DNA of 35,598 nucleotides from Dokdonella immobilis (GTDB taxonomy: Bacteria > Pseudomonadota > Gammaproteobacteria > Xanthomonadales > Rhodanobacteraceae). The stretch is from assembly GCF_900115085.1 (NCBI RefSeq), contig NZ_FOVF01000019.1:1-35598 (forward strand). The letters are read 5' to 3'. Below are positions 16,803 to 24,587 of the stretch, piece after piece. Position 1 is the first letter of the stretch. Each line of letters opens with the position of its first letter. A program made the position numbers and the translations under genes. The notes beneath the pieces are model-generated. The model ran no database searches, was not told the origin of the DNA, and saw only the letters and a program-made list of their open reading frames with translations.

Positions 16803-18476
16803 TCACCCATTCGCTGCAAGGTGCACACCCGCGACGGCACGACCGGACGGATCGGCCGCATTGGCGAACGCAGGATCCCAGGCGATCGCGGCCGCCGACG
16901 AGCAGGCGATCGACTTGCCGCCGGGGATGGTCTGGGCGCAGGCGTCACCGGGGAAATGCTGCTCGAACAGGCTGCGATAGAAGTAGGCCTCCTTGGTCGC
17001 GGGCGGATTGATCGGGAAGCGTTTGGCCGCGGCAGCGAATTCGCGGTCACTGACCTGGGCTTCGGCATGCGCCTTGAGCCCGTCGATCCAGCCGTAGCCG
17101 ACGCCGTCGCTGAACTGCTCCTTCTGCCGCCACAGGATTTCCTCGGGCAAGGCACCTTCGAAGGCCTCGCGCAGTATCGCCTTCTCGATGCGGCCGTTGC
17201 CGGCCATCTTGAATTTCGCGTCCATGCGCATGGCCACGTCGAGGAATTCCAGGTCGAGGAAGGGCACGCGCGCCTCGACGCCCCAGGCCATCATCGACTT
17301 GTTGGCGCGCGCGCAATCGTAGAGATGCAGGGCATCGAGCTTGCGCACCGTCTCGGCATGGAATTCGCGTGCATTCGGCGCCTTGTGGAAATAGAGGTAG
17401 CCACCGAAGATCTCGTCCGAGCCCTCGCCCGAAAGGACCATCTTCACGCCCATGGCCTTGATCCTGCGGCCGAGCAGATACATCGGCGTCGAGGCGCGGA
17501 TCGTCGTCACGTCGTAGGTTTCGACGTGACGGATCACCTCGGGCAAGGCATCAAGACCTTCCTCGAAGGTGTAGCGGAAACCGTGGTGCACGGTACCCAG
17601 CGACTTCGCGGCGATTTCCGCAGCGGCGAGATCGGGCGATCCTTCGAGACCGATCGCGAACGAATGCAGCCGCGGCCACCAGGCTTCAGAGGCGTCGTCC
17701 TCCTCGACCCGACGACGCGCGAAGCGTGCCGCGCAGGCCGCCACCAGCGACGAGTCGAGTCCTCCCGAAAGCAGCACGCCATACGGCACGTCGGTCATCA
17801 TCTGCCGGTGCACGGCGGCCTCGAAAGCGGCACGCAGGTCCGGTGCCGGGACGCTGACGCCTTCGGTGACGTCATGCTCGCGCCACGGCTTGATGTAGTA
17901 GCGAACGAGCGCCCCGCTCGCGCTGTCGTAGACGTGGCCGGGAGGAAACGCCGACAGGTCCGCACAGATGCCGACCAGGGCCTTCATTTCCGAGGCGACA
18001 CAGAGCCGGCCTTCGCGATCATGGCCCCAGTACAACGGGCAGACACCGATCGGGTCGCGGGCAATGATGAAACGCCGGTGCGCGCGGTCCCACAGGGCAA
18101 AGGCGAAGATGCCGTTCAGGCGCGCGACGCCCTCGGCCCCGCATTCGCGATACAGGGCGTTGATGATTTCGCAGTCCGAGCCGGTCTGGAACGTGTAGGC
18201 GGTCGTCAGCGCCTGTTCGAGTTCGCGATGGTTGTAGATCTCGCCGTTGACGGCGAGCACGAGTTCGCCGTCGGCCGAGCGGATCGGCTGGGCGCCACCG
18301 GCCGGATCGACGATGGCCAGGCGCTCATGCACGAGGATGGCGCCGTCGTCGGCATGCACGCCGCTCCAGTCCGGGCCGCGATGGCGCTGGCGCTGCGAGA
18401 GTTCGAGCGCGAGGCGGCGCAAGGCCGGACCGTTGTCGCCGGCCTGCAGGCCGAAGATGCCGAGTATCGAACACAT
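16803..18476 (-). CDS. asnB: asparagine synthase, glutamine-hydrolysing
   Basis: Makes asparagine from aspartate, glutamine and ATP. The 557-residue product matches the E. coli AsnB length. The N-terminal glutaminase domain begins with the nucleophile Cys2 (MCSILGIFG) and has RHRGPDWSG (32-39) and AVNGEIYN (75-82). The synthetase domain has the ATP-binding loop SGGLDSS (237-243) and LSGEGSDEIFGGY. The extended C terminus (about residues 520-557, alanine-rich) looks slightly longer than usual. A terminator-type hairpin with seven T residues stands 30 bases before the ATG, with no minus-strand gene ahead of it, so the gene is probably controlled by attenuation. GGAG lies about eight bases before the ATG. 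Confidence 0.96.
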   Translation of the reverse strand: MCSILGIFGLQAGDNGPALRRLALELSQRQRHRGPDWSGVHADDGAILVHERLAIVDPAGGAQPIRSADGELVLAVNGEIYNHRELEQALTTAYTFQTGSDCEIINALYRECGAEGVARLNGIFAFALWDRAHRRFIIARDPIGVCPLYWGHDREGRLCVASEMKALVGICADLSAFPPGHVYDSASGALVRYYIKPWREHDVTEGVSVPAPDLRAAFEAAVHRQMMTDVPYGVLLSGGLDSSLVAACAARFARRRVEEDDASEAWWPRLHSFAIGLEGSPDLAAAEIAAKSLGTVHHGFRYTFEEGLDALPEVIRHVETYDVTTIRASTPMYLLGRRIKAMGVKMVLSGEGSDEIFGGYLYFHKAPNAREFHAETVRKLDALHLYDCARANKSMMAWGVEARVPFLDLEFLDVAMRMDAKFKMAGNGRIEKAILREAFEGALPEEILWRQKEQFSDGVGYGWIDGLKAHAEAQVSDREFAAAAKRFPINPPATKEAYFYRSLFEQHFPGDACAQTIPGGKSIACSSAAAIAWDPAFANAADPSGRAVAGVHLAANG

Positions 18477-18506
18477 GGAACGGACTCCTGGATTGTCGAA
18501 AGCCTG

Positions 18507-18539
18507 AAAAAAAGAAGGCCCGCTCAGTGGCGGGCCTTC
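18507..18539 (-). promoter_or_regulatory. candidate transcription attenuator of asnB
   Basis: On the minus strand a 10-bp perfect stem, GAAGGCCCGC/GCGGGCCTTC (18530-18539 and 18514-18523), with a six-base loop runs straight into seven T residues (18513-18507). It is a complete intrinsic terminator located between the presumed asnB promoter region and the asnB start. The only gene upstream, at 18660, points the other way, so it cannot be that gene's terminator. In plus-strand orientation no T tract follows. Confidence 0.75.
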
Positions 18540-18597
18540 AGCGTGTGTATGGTATGTAGTCCTCAGCGCACGCCAGCCCCGAATGTTGGTCGCGCAT
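18538..18597 (-). CDS. possible 19-residue leader peptide of asnB
   Basis: An ATG at 18597 opens a 19-codon frame whose TGA stop (18540-18538) overlaps the base of the attenuator stem. The product ends EDYIPYTR. Its last codons include ATA, CCA and ACA, unusual choices in this GC-rich DNA. Coupling of a leader stop to a terminator stem is typical of translation-controlled attenuators. Against it: no asparagine codons, no visible ribosome-binding site, and an AATAAT -10-like sequence overlaps the start. Confidence 0.35.
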   Translation of the reverse strand: MRDQHSGLACAEDYIPYTR

Positions 18598-18659
18598 TAT
18601 TATTCGAGCCGTTCGTGCGAGCGGCTGCGTGGGCGACGGACTGGGTTGCGCGAGAGATC

Positions 18660-19310
18660 ATGGGCGACACTAGAGCAGAACAGCGTGTGCGTGGCAAGCG
18701 CTGGCTGGCGCGCCAATGCTTGCAGCTGAAACCAAGCCTGATGCTGCTGGCATTGATCCTGAGCGGCACGGCCTGGGGCCAGAGCGGCCGCATCCATCGC
18801 TGCATCGGTGAGAACGGCGAACCGACCTTCAGCGACCGCCGATGCGCGCAACCGGTGCAAGCTGCACCTGCAAATCCCGGCCAGGCATCGACGACCACGA
18901 CCGATTCGACGGGTGCCCTGCCCGGCGCCGCGGCCGTGACCCAGACCTGCCCAACCTCGCCGGAGGACCTGCGCGATCGCGTCGAGGCCGCGTTCCTTGC
19001 GAAAAATCCGGTCGGCCTCTCCGGACTGTTCCTCTGGGACGGCTTTGGCGGCGCCTCGGCGATTGCGCCATTGCGCGAGCTGGCCAGTCTGATCGCCGAG
19101 CCGCTGGTGTCGATCAACATCGAATCCTATGCGCTTTATCCGGAGCGCGATCGCTATGCCCGGCGGGGCGCTCGCGAGGACCCCGGCCTCGCCTTCGAAC
19201 TGGTCATCCGCACGGTCGCCGAAAAGGATCGCCAGGTGCCCTACGAGGCCGTCAGCCGCTTCGAAATGGCCGAGAATCTCGGCTGCTGGTGGTTGCAGCT
19301 GCCCCTCTGA
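18660..19310 (+). CDS. DUF4124-type secreted protein
   Basis: From the ATG at 18660 the product is 216 residues. A basic N terminus (about residues 1-25) precedes a hydrophobic segment SLMLLALILSGTAWGQ, a signal peptide with likely cleavage after AWG. The following RIHRCIGENGEPTFSDRRC matches the DUF4124 pattern (cysteine, N-G, T-(Y/F)-S-D, cysteine) seen in many exported xanthomonad proteins of unknown role. A Thr/Ser/Pro linker (about 75-95) leads to a C-terminal domain of about 115 residues that I do not recognise. A later start inside the basic region is possible. It is divergent from asnB and 80 bp before ilvE; a promoter for ilvE lies between, so they may be separate units. Confidence 0.75.
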   Translation: MGDTRAEQRVRGKRWLARQCLQLKPSLMLLALILSGTAWGQSGRIHRCIGENGEPTFSDRRCAQPVQAAPANPGQASTTTTDSTGALPGAAAVTQTCPTSPEDLRDRVEAAFLAKNPVGLSGLFLWDGFGGASAIAPLRELASLIAEPLVSINIESYALYPERDRYARRGAREDPGLAFELVIRTVAEKDRQVPYEAVSRFEMAENLGCWWLQLPL

Positions 19311-19355
19311 GGGCGGCAAGAAGGCTTCCGGATCGCTCCCGGGCGACCGGCCCGC

Positions 19356-19385
19356 TATCATAGAGGGCTATCCCCCAAAGGACAC
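19356..19385 (+). promoter_or_regulatory. ilvE -10 box and ribosome-binding site
   Basis: TATCAT at 19356-19361 is a fair -10 sequence 30 bases before the ilvE ATG, and AAAGGA (about 19377-19382) is a good ribosome-binding site. The -35 is not clear. Confidence 0.4.
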
Positions 19386-19390
19386 CGATC

Positions 19391-20311
19391 ATGGCCGCGA
19401 CCTATCCCGAGTTCATCTGGCAGAACGGCAAGATCAAGCCATGGACCGAAGCGACCGTGCACGTGATGGCGCACGCCCTGCACTACGGCTCCTCGGTGTT
19501 CGAGGGCATCCGCAGCTACGAGACGCCGAAAGGCCCGGCAATCTTCCGCCTGAGCGATCACCTCAAGCGCCTGTATATGTCGGCGAAGATCTACGACATC
19601 GTCATTCCATACACGATCGATGAGCTGGCTGCCGCCTGTCGCGAAGTGATCCTGAGGAACAAGCTGACCAAGGCCTACCTGCGGCCGGTCGCCTTTCGCG
19701 GGCTCGGCGGCTTCGGCCTCTCGGCCGAAACCCCGACCGAAGTCGCTGTGGCGACCTGGGAAATGGGTCCCTACCTCGGCCCGGGCGTGCTCGAGGCCGG
19801 CATCGATGCCTGCGTTTCGAGCTGGCAGCGGATGGCGCCGAACACGATTCCGACCGGAGCCAAGGCTGGCGGCAACTATCTTTCCGGCCAGCTGATCGCC
19901 CGCGAAGCCCGCCGGCTCGGATTCGGCGAAGGCATCGCGCTGGCCTCGACAGGCCTGCTCAGCGAAGGCGCCGGCGAAAACCTGTTCCTCGTCTTCGATG
20001 GCCAGTTGCATACCACGCCGGCCAGTGCGGCGATCCTCAACGGCATCACCCGCCATACCCTGATCACCCTGGCCCGCGAGAACGGCATCGAGGTCATCGA
20101 GCGCGACATGCCGCGTGAATACCTCTACCTTGCCGACGAGATCTTCATGTGCGGGACCGCCGCCGAGGTCACCCCGATCCGCTCGGTCGATGGCAAACCG
20201 GTCGGCGAGGGCAAGGCCGGGCCGCTGACGCGCCGCATGCAGCAGTGGTTTTTCGGTCTGTTCGATGGCAAGACCGAGGATCGCTGGAACTGGCTCGATC
20301 CGGTCGGCTGA
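19391..20311 (+). CDS. ilvE: branched-chain amino acid aminotransferase
   Basis: Pyridoxal-phosphate enzyme for the last step of isoleucine, leucine and valine synthesis, with glutamate as donor. The 306-residue product is of family length. Motifs: HALHYGSSVFEGIR (about 28-41), LRPVAFRG, the cofactor lysine K158 in TGAKAGGNYL, LSEGAGENLF and ITRHTL, FMCGTAAEVTPI. AAAGGA precedes the ATG at a normal distance. The end of the gene is unusual: its final 27 bases recur 180 bp downstream (20465-20491), at the beginning of a repeat field. Confidence 0.96.
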   Translation: MAATYPEFIWQNGKIKPWTEATVHVMAHALHYGSSVFEGIRSYETPKGPAIFRLSDHLKRLYMSAKIYDIVIPYTIDELAAACREVILRNKLTKAYLRPVAFRGLGGFGLSAETPTEVAVATWEMGPYLGPGVLEAGIDACVSSWQRMAPNTIPTGAKAGGNYLSGQLIAREARRLGFGEGIALASTGLLSEGAGENLFLVFDGQLHTTPASAAILNGITRHTLITLARENGIEVIERDMPREYLYLADEIFMCGTAAEVTPIRSVDGKPVGEGKAGPLTRRMQQWFFGLFDGKTEDRWNWLDPVG

Positions 20312-20491
20312 GATGCCGCGGGCCCTTTTGCGGTCAAGACTCTCGCCATCGTTTCTACGCCGAATCGACCTGCCTCGTCCGTTTTGATTTCCCGGAAGAA
20401 CCAAGGGCAGAGAAGCAAGATCAAGATGAATCCCAGCCTTCGCTGGGATGACGGTGAGGTGGGTTGGAACTGGCTCGATCCGGTCGACTGA
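20285..20491 (+). repeat. copy of the ilvE 3' end 180 bp downstream
   Basis: The last 27 bases of ilvE including its stop (20285-20311) recur at 20465-20491 with one mismatch. Both copies read W-N-W-L-D-P-V-(G/D)-stop. Between them, 20417-20460 carries an inverted copy of the ATCCCAGC...GCTGGGATGACGGTGAGG element found in direct orientation farther on. This looks like duplication of the gene's end when a repeat unit was inserted. The second copy is not translated as part of a gene. Confidence 0.8.
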
Positions 20492-20629
20492 TACGCTGCC
20501 ACAGAGGCATTTGCGCTCGGGGCTGGCACTGCTGGTTCAAACCGGAGATGCGGCACGATTGTTTCGGTCATGCCCGTGATCAATTGAGCAGAATCAAGAT
20601 CAATATGCATGACTCGCTGCGTCCGCAGC

Positions 20630-21045
20630 TTCGCGTTCGGGCCATTTGCGATGCGAATGTCCGCTCGGAATTCCCGCCTGCGCAGGGTCCAAGGGCAGGT
20701 GCAGGACGGCACACTCCTCCTCACCGTCATCCCGGCGGCGGCTGGGATCCATTTTGATTTGGCCCCGGAGAATACGGCTGACGGCCCCACGGTGCTTTCG
20801 CCTTCGGGCCACTTGCGATGCGAATGCTCGCTCGGACATCCCGCCTGCGCAGGGTTCATGGGCAGGTGCAGGACGGCACTCTCCTCCTCACCGTCATCCC
20901 GGCGCCGGCTGGGATCCATTTTGATTTGGCCCCGGAGAATACGGCTGACGGACCCCCCGGTGCCTTCGCCTTCGGGCCATTTGCGATGCGAATGTTCGCT
21001 CGGACATCCCGCCTGCGCAGGGTCGACAGGTGGGATCTCCGGGTC
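20630..21045. repeat. 2.4 copies of a 167-168-bp intergenic repeat
   Basis: GCGATGCGAATG recurs at 20648, 20815 and 20983, a period of 167 and 168 bp. Each unit contains CGCCTGCGCAGGGT, CAGGTGCAGGACGGCAC, CACCGTCATCCCGGCG and GGCTGGGATCCATTTTGATT. CGTCATCCCGGC with CTGGGATCC is an inverted-repeat core of a kind widespread between proteobacterial genes. Frames across it on both strands are repeats of one another and I do not call them genes. 20492-20629 shows no feature. Confidence 0.85.
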
Positions 21046-21058
21046 TTCCGATCGCGGA

Positions 21059-22354
21059 CTAGTCGATCTTTCGATAGTCGAATTGCAGCGTTGCCACGGC
21101 ACCGCCCTGGGGTCGCGGCGCCAGCGAGACCTGCCAGCCGTACAGTTCGCACAGGCGGCGCACGATGGCCAGGCCCAGCCCGGCCCCCTTGACCAGGGTG
21201 GTGCCGCGCTCGCCGCGTTCGAACAGGCGTTCGGCGTCTTCCTCGGCAATCCCGGGACCGGTGTCCTCGACCGCGACCCGGCCGTGTCCGACGATCACCG
21301 TGACCTGGCCGGATTGGGTGTACTTGAAGGCATTGCTGATCAGGTTGGTCAGGGCCACCGCAACCACGGAGGACGGCGCCACCGTCTTCAGGGGCTGCTC
21401 GATTTCGAGACGCACCTCGACCGGCTTGGTGCCGAGATGCGGGCGGCTGATGTCGATGACCTGCTCGGCGACCTTGGCCACGTCGGTGGTCTCGCCGTCG
21501 GTCGGCGCCTGGCGTTCGCTGCGCGAGAGCAAGAGCAGGGCGTCGGTCAACTCGGTCGACTGGCGTACCGCGCGCTCGATGCGGCGCAGGCGCTCCTGCG
21601 CCTTGTCCGGCAGGCTCTGCCCCATCAGCAGTTCGGTCGTGGTCGCGATCACCGCCAGCGGCGTGCGCAGTTCGTGGCTGACATCGGCGTTGAACTCGCG
21701 GTCACGCTCGACCAGGTGGGTCAACCGGGCGGCGTAGTCGTCGAGGGCGACGGCCAGCTGACCGACCTCGTCATCGGCGAAGCGCGGCGCCAGTGGCACG
21801 TACTGCCCCGATTTGCGCAGCTCGCGCAGGCGCGCGGCGAGTTCGGTGACCGGACTCATGACGCGCGAGGACAACCACAGGCCCATGAGCAGGGAGAGCA
21901 CGGCGAACACGAGCACGGCGATGATCAGCACGATCAGCAGCTGGCGCTCGGTCAGCTTCTGGGAACTGACGTCGAAGCGCAGGTAGGCCCAAAAGTCGCT
22001 GTCCTTGTAGACGGCAAGCTTGTAGGAGCGAGGCCGCCCCGAGGCATCGAGGTCGGCGATGTCGTAGACGCCCGAGTCGTATTTCTGCCAGGCGAACGGC
22101 ACCGTCGCGGTGCGCCCTGCGCGCACGATCTGCGCTTCGAACAGCGACATGCTCCAGCGCGCGTCCGGTTGCGGATACTCGCGCTTGAAGTCGACGAAAT
22201 GATTGAGCTCGCGGGTCAGCGTATCGTTGATGAGCTGATCTTCCATGCGCACGCGCAGGTAGATCGTCGCCGCGGCGAACAGCGCCGTCAGCCCGAGGCC
22301 GAACAGCGCAAACGATATGATGATCCGGCTGCGAAGCCTACGCCGGTACTGCAT
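21059..22354 (-). CDS. sensor histidine kinase
   Basis: Membrane kinase of a two-component pair, 431 residues. Two membrane segments (about 11-33 and 138-161) flank a periplasmic sensor region of about 100 residues. A HAMP linker (about 162-215) leads to the H-box FNADVSHELRTPLAV with the phosphorylated H227. The ATPase domain has the N-box NLISNAFKYT (337-346), DTGPGI (364-369) and KGAGLGLAIV (389-398). It starts 17 bases inside the response-regulator gene, so the two are coupled. The sensed signal cannot be told from the sequence. Its stop lies at the edge of the 167-bp repeat field. Confidence 0.93.
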   Translation of the reverse strand: MQYRRRLRSRIIISFALFGLGLTALFAAATIYLRVRMEDQLINDTLTRELNHFVDFKREYPQPDARWSMSLFEAQIVRAGRTATVPFAWQKYDSGVYDIADLDASGRPRSYKLAVYKDSDFWAYLRFDVSSQKLTERQLLIVLIIAVLVFAVLSLLMGLWLSSRVMSPVTELAARLRELRKSGQYVPLAPRFADDEVGQLAVALDDYAARLTHLVERDREFNADVSHELRTPLAVIATTTELLMGQSLPDKAQERLRRIERAVRQSTELTDALLLLSRSERQAPTDGETTDVAKVAEQVIDISRPHLGTKPVEVRLEIEQPLKTVAPSSVVAVALTNLISNAFKYTQSGQVTVIVGHGRVAVEDTGPGIAEEDAERLFERGERGTTLVKGAGLGLAIVRRLCELYGWQVSLAPRPQGGAVATLQFDYRKID

Positions 22355-23024
22355 CCGGATCGACCATGCGATAGCCGATGCCGTGACGCGTCTGGATCAG
22401 CGGCTTGTCGAAGGGCTTGTCGATTGCGGCGCGCAGGCCGTGGATGTGCACGCGCAGCGAATCGCTGTCCGGAAGTTCCTCGCCCCAGACCCGCGTTTCC
22501 AGTTCCTGGCGCGTCACCACCGAGGGTGCCGCATCCATCAGCGCCTGCAGCAGCTTGAGACCGATCGGGTTGAGCTGGATCGACTTGCCGGCACGGATGA
22601 CGACCAGCGTATCGAGGTTGTAGGTGAGATCGGCCAGTTGCAGCAGACGGGTCTTGACGCCCTTGCCGCGACGGCCAAGAACCTCGACCCTGGCCGCAAG
22701 CTCCTGCAGGGCGAACGGCTTGACCATGTAGTCGTCGGCGCCGGAATCGAAACCGGAGAGTTTCTGCTCGAGCGCATCGCGCGCAGTCAGCATGAGGACC
22801 GGCGTCTGCCGGCGCGCCTCCTGGCGCAGCTTGCGGCAAACCTCGAGGCCATCCATGCCGGGCAGGCTCAGGTCGAGCACGATCGCATCGAATTCGTTGA
22901 CCACGGCCAGGTGCAGGCCGGTCACGCCGTCGCCTGCAAAATCCACGACATGGCCCCGATCGGCAAGGAAATCACCGATATTGGCGGCAATATCGCTATT
23001 GTCTTCTATGACGAGTATGCGCAT
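22338..23024 (-). CDS. OmpR-family response regulator
   Basis: A 228-residue DNA-binding regulator. The receiver domain starts MRILVIEDN and has the phosphorylated D51 in IVLDLSLPG and the conserved lysine in MVKPFAL. The winged-helix domain includes LNPIGLKLLQALM, LRVHIHGLRAAI and IQTRHGIGYRM. I chose the ATG at 23024 because the receiver begins there; a longer in-frame reading to 23165 would add 47 unrelated residues encoded across a hairpin. The ribosome-binding site is poor, and a -10-like TAAGCT lies only eight bases ahead of the ATG, so the message may be nearly leaderless. It is followed by the cognate kinase. Confidence 0.93.
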   Translation of the reverse strand: MRILVIEDNSDIAANIGDFLADRGHVVDFAGDGVTGLHLAVVNEFDAIVLDLSLPGMDGLEVCRKLRQEARRQTPVLMLTARDALEQKLSGFDSGADDYMVKPFALQELAARVEVLGRRGKGVKTRLLQLADLTYNLDTLVVIRAGKSIQLNPIGLKLLQALMDAAPSVVTRQELETRVWGEELPDSDSLRVHIHGLRAAIDKPFDKPLIQTRHGIGYRMVDPDAVPA

Positions 23025-23111
23025 GGGGACGTAGCTTAGCGCGGAACACCGGCCAGGAATGCCCAGAACCGGAAAAACCGCGGATGAAGGGGAGGAGTCG
23101 GGCGGCAGTGC

Positions 23112-23164
23112 AAATAAAATGGCCCAAGGAGGTGCCTTTGGGGGAACACACCTCGCTTGGGCCA
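23112..23164 (-). terminator. long intrinsic-terminator-like hairpin
   Basis: On the minus strand a 15-bp stem with one bulged base (arms 23164-23149 and 23134-23120, core TGGCCCAAG/CTTGGGCCA) and a 14-base loop containing CCCCC is followed by TTTTATTTG. It may end rimK transcripts or a separate small RNA. It lies about 95 bases before the response-regulator ATG. Confidence 0.75.
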
Positions 23165-23292
23165 AAAGCTACTGCCCCGATTACCGTAATCTGCCTGTCA
23201 CCTGACCTTACGCTTAGGAGTGTCGAGCAGAACCTACAGTGACCGGGACTATAGGGATCGAGAGCTTAAATGGAGGTTAAGCCTCTCTGATT
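23112..23292 (-). ncRNA. candidate structured small RNA
   Basis: The spacer between rimK and the response regulator holds a series of inverted repeats: AGAG(G)CTTAA/TTAAGCTCT around a CCTCCAT loop (23286-23261), a long-range GTCAC/GTGAC pair, GATTA/TAATC around CGG (23191-23179), and the terminator hairpin. Possible promoters are TTGACG (23327-23322) with a weak -10 near 23304, or TATAGT (23253-23248), giving RNAs of about 180 or 130 bases. C-rich loops recall small RNAs such as Xanthomonas sX13 that pair with ribosome-binding sites. No protein frame fits. It could instead be only the rimK 3' end. Confidence 0.4.
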
Positions 23293-23323
23293 CTTCCGTT
23301 AATCCATATCGCCTGACGACCCG

Positions 23324-24211
23324 TCAACGGGCCTCGGCGACGACCCCGGCTTCGACCTCCGCGATCACCGCCGAAGCAATGTCGATGCCGGTCGCTTCCT
23401 CGATGCCTTCGAGGCCAGGCGAGGAATTGACCTCGAGCACGAGCGGTCCGCGCCGGGAACGCAGCAGGTCGACCCCGGCGACGCCGAGGCCCATGATCGC
23501 CGCGGCGCGCAGGGCGACCTCGGTTTCCTGCTCGCTCAGGGTGACCGGCGCGGCCCTGCCGCCGCGATGCAGGTTGGCGCGGAAGTCGCCTTCCGGGGCC
23601 TGTCTGTGCATGGCCGCGGCAATCCGGTTGCCGACGACGAAACAACGCAGATCCCCGCCACCGGCCTCGCCGATGAATTCCTGCACGACGAAGTTCGCAT
23701 AGAGGCCGCGAAATGCCTCGATCATGCCTTGCGAGGCCGAGCGCTTTTCGGCCAGCAACACGCCCTGTCCCTGGGTGCCCTCGTTGAGCTTGATCACGTG
23801 CGGCGGGTCGCCGAGCATCTGCAGGAGGTCGACCGTATCGTCGGGATAATCGCCGAATACGGTCATCGGCAGGTCGATGCCCTGGCGGGCCAGCAGTTGC
23901 AGTGAACGCAGCTTGTCGCGCGAGCGCAGCACGGCATCCGAGCTGTTCGGCGTATACACGCCCATCATTTCGAACTGGCGCAGCACGGCCGTCCCGTAGA
24001 ATGTGATCGACGAGCCGATGCGCGGAACCACCGCGTCGAATCCGCTCAAAGCCCGCCCCTTGTAGTGCATTTCGAAGCCGCTGCGCGAGATGCGCATGTA
24101 ACAACGCAGCGGATCGAGCACGCGGACGCTGTGGCCGCGGCTTCGCGCGGCGTCGACCAGGCGGCTGGTCGAATACAGCGACGCATTGCGGGAGAGGATG
24201 GCAATCTTCAT
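23324..24211 (-). CDS. rimK: RimK-type alpha-L-glutamate ligase
   Basis: ATP-grasp ligase; RimK adds glutamates to the C terminus of ribosomal protein S6. The 295-residue product is close to E. coli RimK in length. It starts [15 protein letters not shown] and has [44 protein letters not shown] (nucleotide-binding loop) and the Mg-binding [11 protein letters not shown] near the C terminus. The spacing to tRNA-Gly upstream is 86 bp. In Pseudomonas rimK is linked to cyclic di-GMP proteins; nothing of that kind is adjacent here. Confidence 0.93.
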   Translation of the reverse strand: MKIAILSRNASLYSTSRLVDAARSRGHSVRVLDPLRCYMRISRSGFEMHYKGRALSGFDAVVPRIGSSITFYGTAVLRQFEMMGVYTPNSSDAVLRSRDKLRSLQLLARQGIDLPMTVFGDYPDDTVDLLQMLGDPPHVIKLNEGTQGQGVLLAEKRSASQGMIEAFRGLYANFVVQEFIGEAGGGDLRCFVVGNRIAAAMHRQAPEGDFRANLHRGGRAAPVTLSEQETEVALRAAAIMGLGVAGVDLLRSRRGPLVLEVNSSPGLEGIEEATGIDIASAVIAEVEAGVVAEAR

Positions 24212-24297
24212 GGCGGCGGGATGGCTGGATCGGGCTGCCGGTCACGAAAAGTGGCCGGGGCCGGCCTTCGCGACAGGGAAAAATCAAGGAGAAATGA

Positions 24298-24371
24298 TGG
24301 AGCGGGTGAAGGGAATCGAACCCTCGTCAGTTGCTTGGGAAGCAACAGCTCTACCATTGAGCTACACCCGC
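24298..24371 (-). tRNA. tRNA-Gly, anticodon CCC
   Basis: A 74-base cloverleaf including an encoded CCA. Acceptor GCGGGTG/CACCCGC, D-stem GCTC/GAGC, anticodon stem GTTGC/GCAAC around loop TTCCCAA (anticodon CCC, reads GGG), T-arm GAGGG-TTCGATT-CCCTT, discriminator T. A T-rich stretch follows its 3' end. Confidence 0.97.
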
Positions 24372-24587
24372 GGGACGCACAGATTAGCGGTCCGGCCGAG
24401 CGCGCGGCAAGAGTCGTCGTCGGCTGGCGCCCATGGCGGCCGCGGACCCGCGCGCTGAGCCCATGGGTGGAGCCCCGATACGGATGGTCTGCGTTCAGCC
24501 TCGATGCGTTCAGATACGCGTGAACCGGACCGTATCGCCAGGACCGTCTGCATCGGATTCCACGGCCCGGACCTTCAGGAGACCACC

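Noticed and set aside
16635-18659. Upstream extension of the DUF4124-type gene through the asnB region
   Set aside because: The frame continues open because of codon bias opposite asnB. The signal peptide places the real start near 18660.
20464-20757. Short open frame beginning at the ilvE end copy
   Set aside because: It is a duplicated fragment out of frame with ilvE followed by repeat DNA; no ribosome-binding site or family.
23025-23165. 47-residue N-terminal extension of the response regulator
   Set aside because: The receiver domain begins at MRILVIEDN; the extension is encoded by the hairpin region and resembles no regulator.
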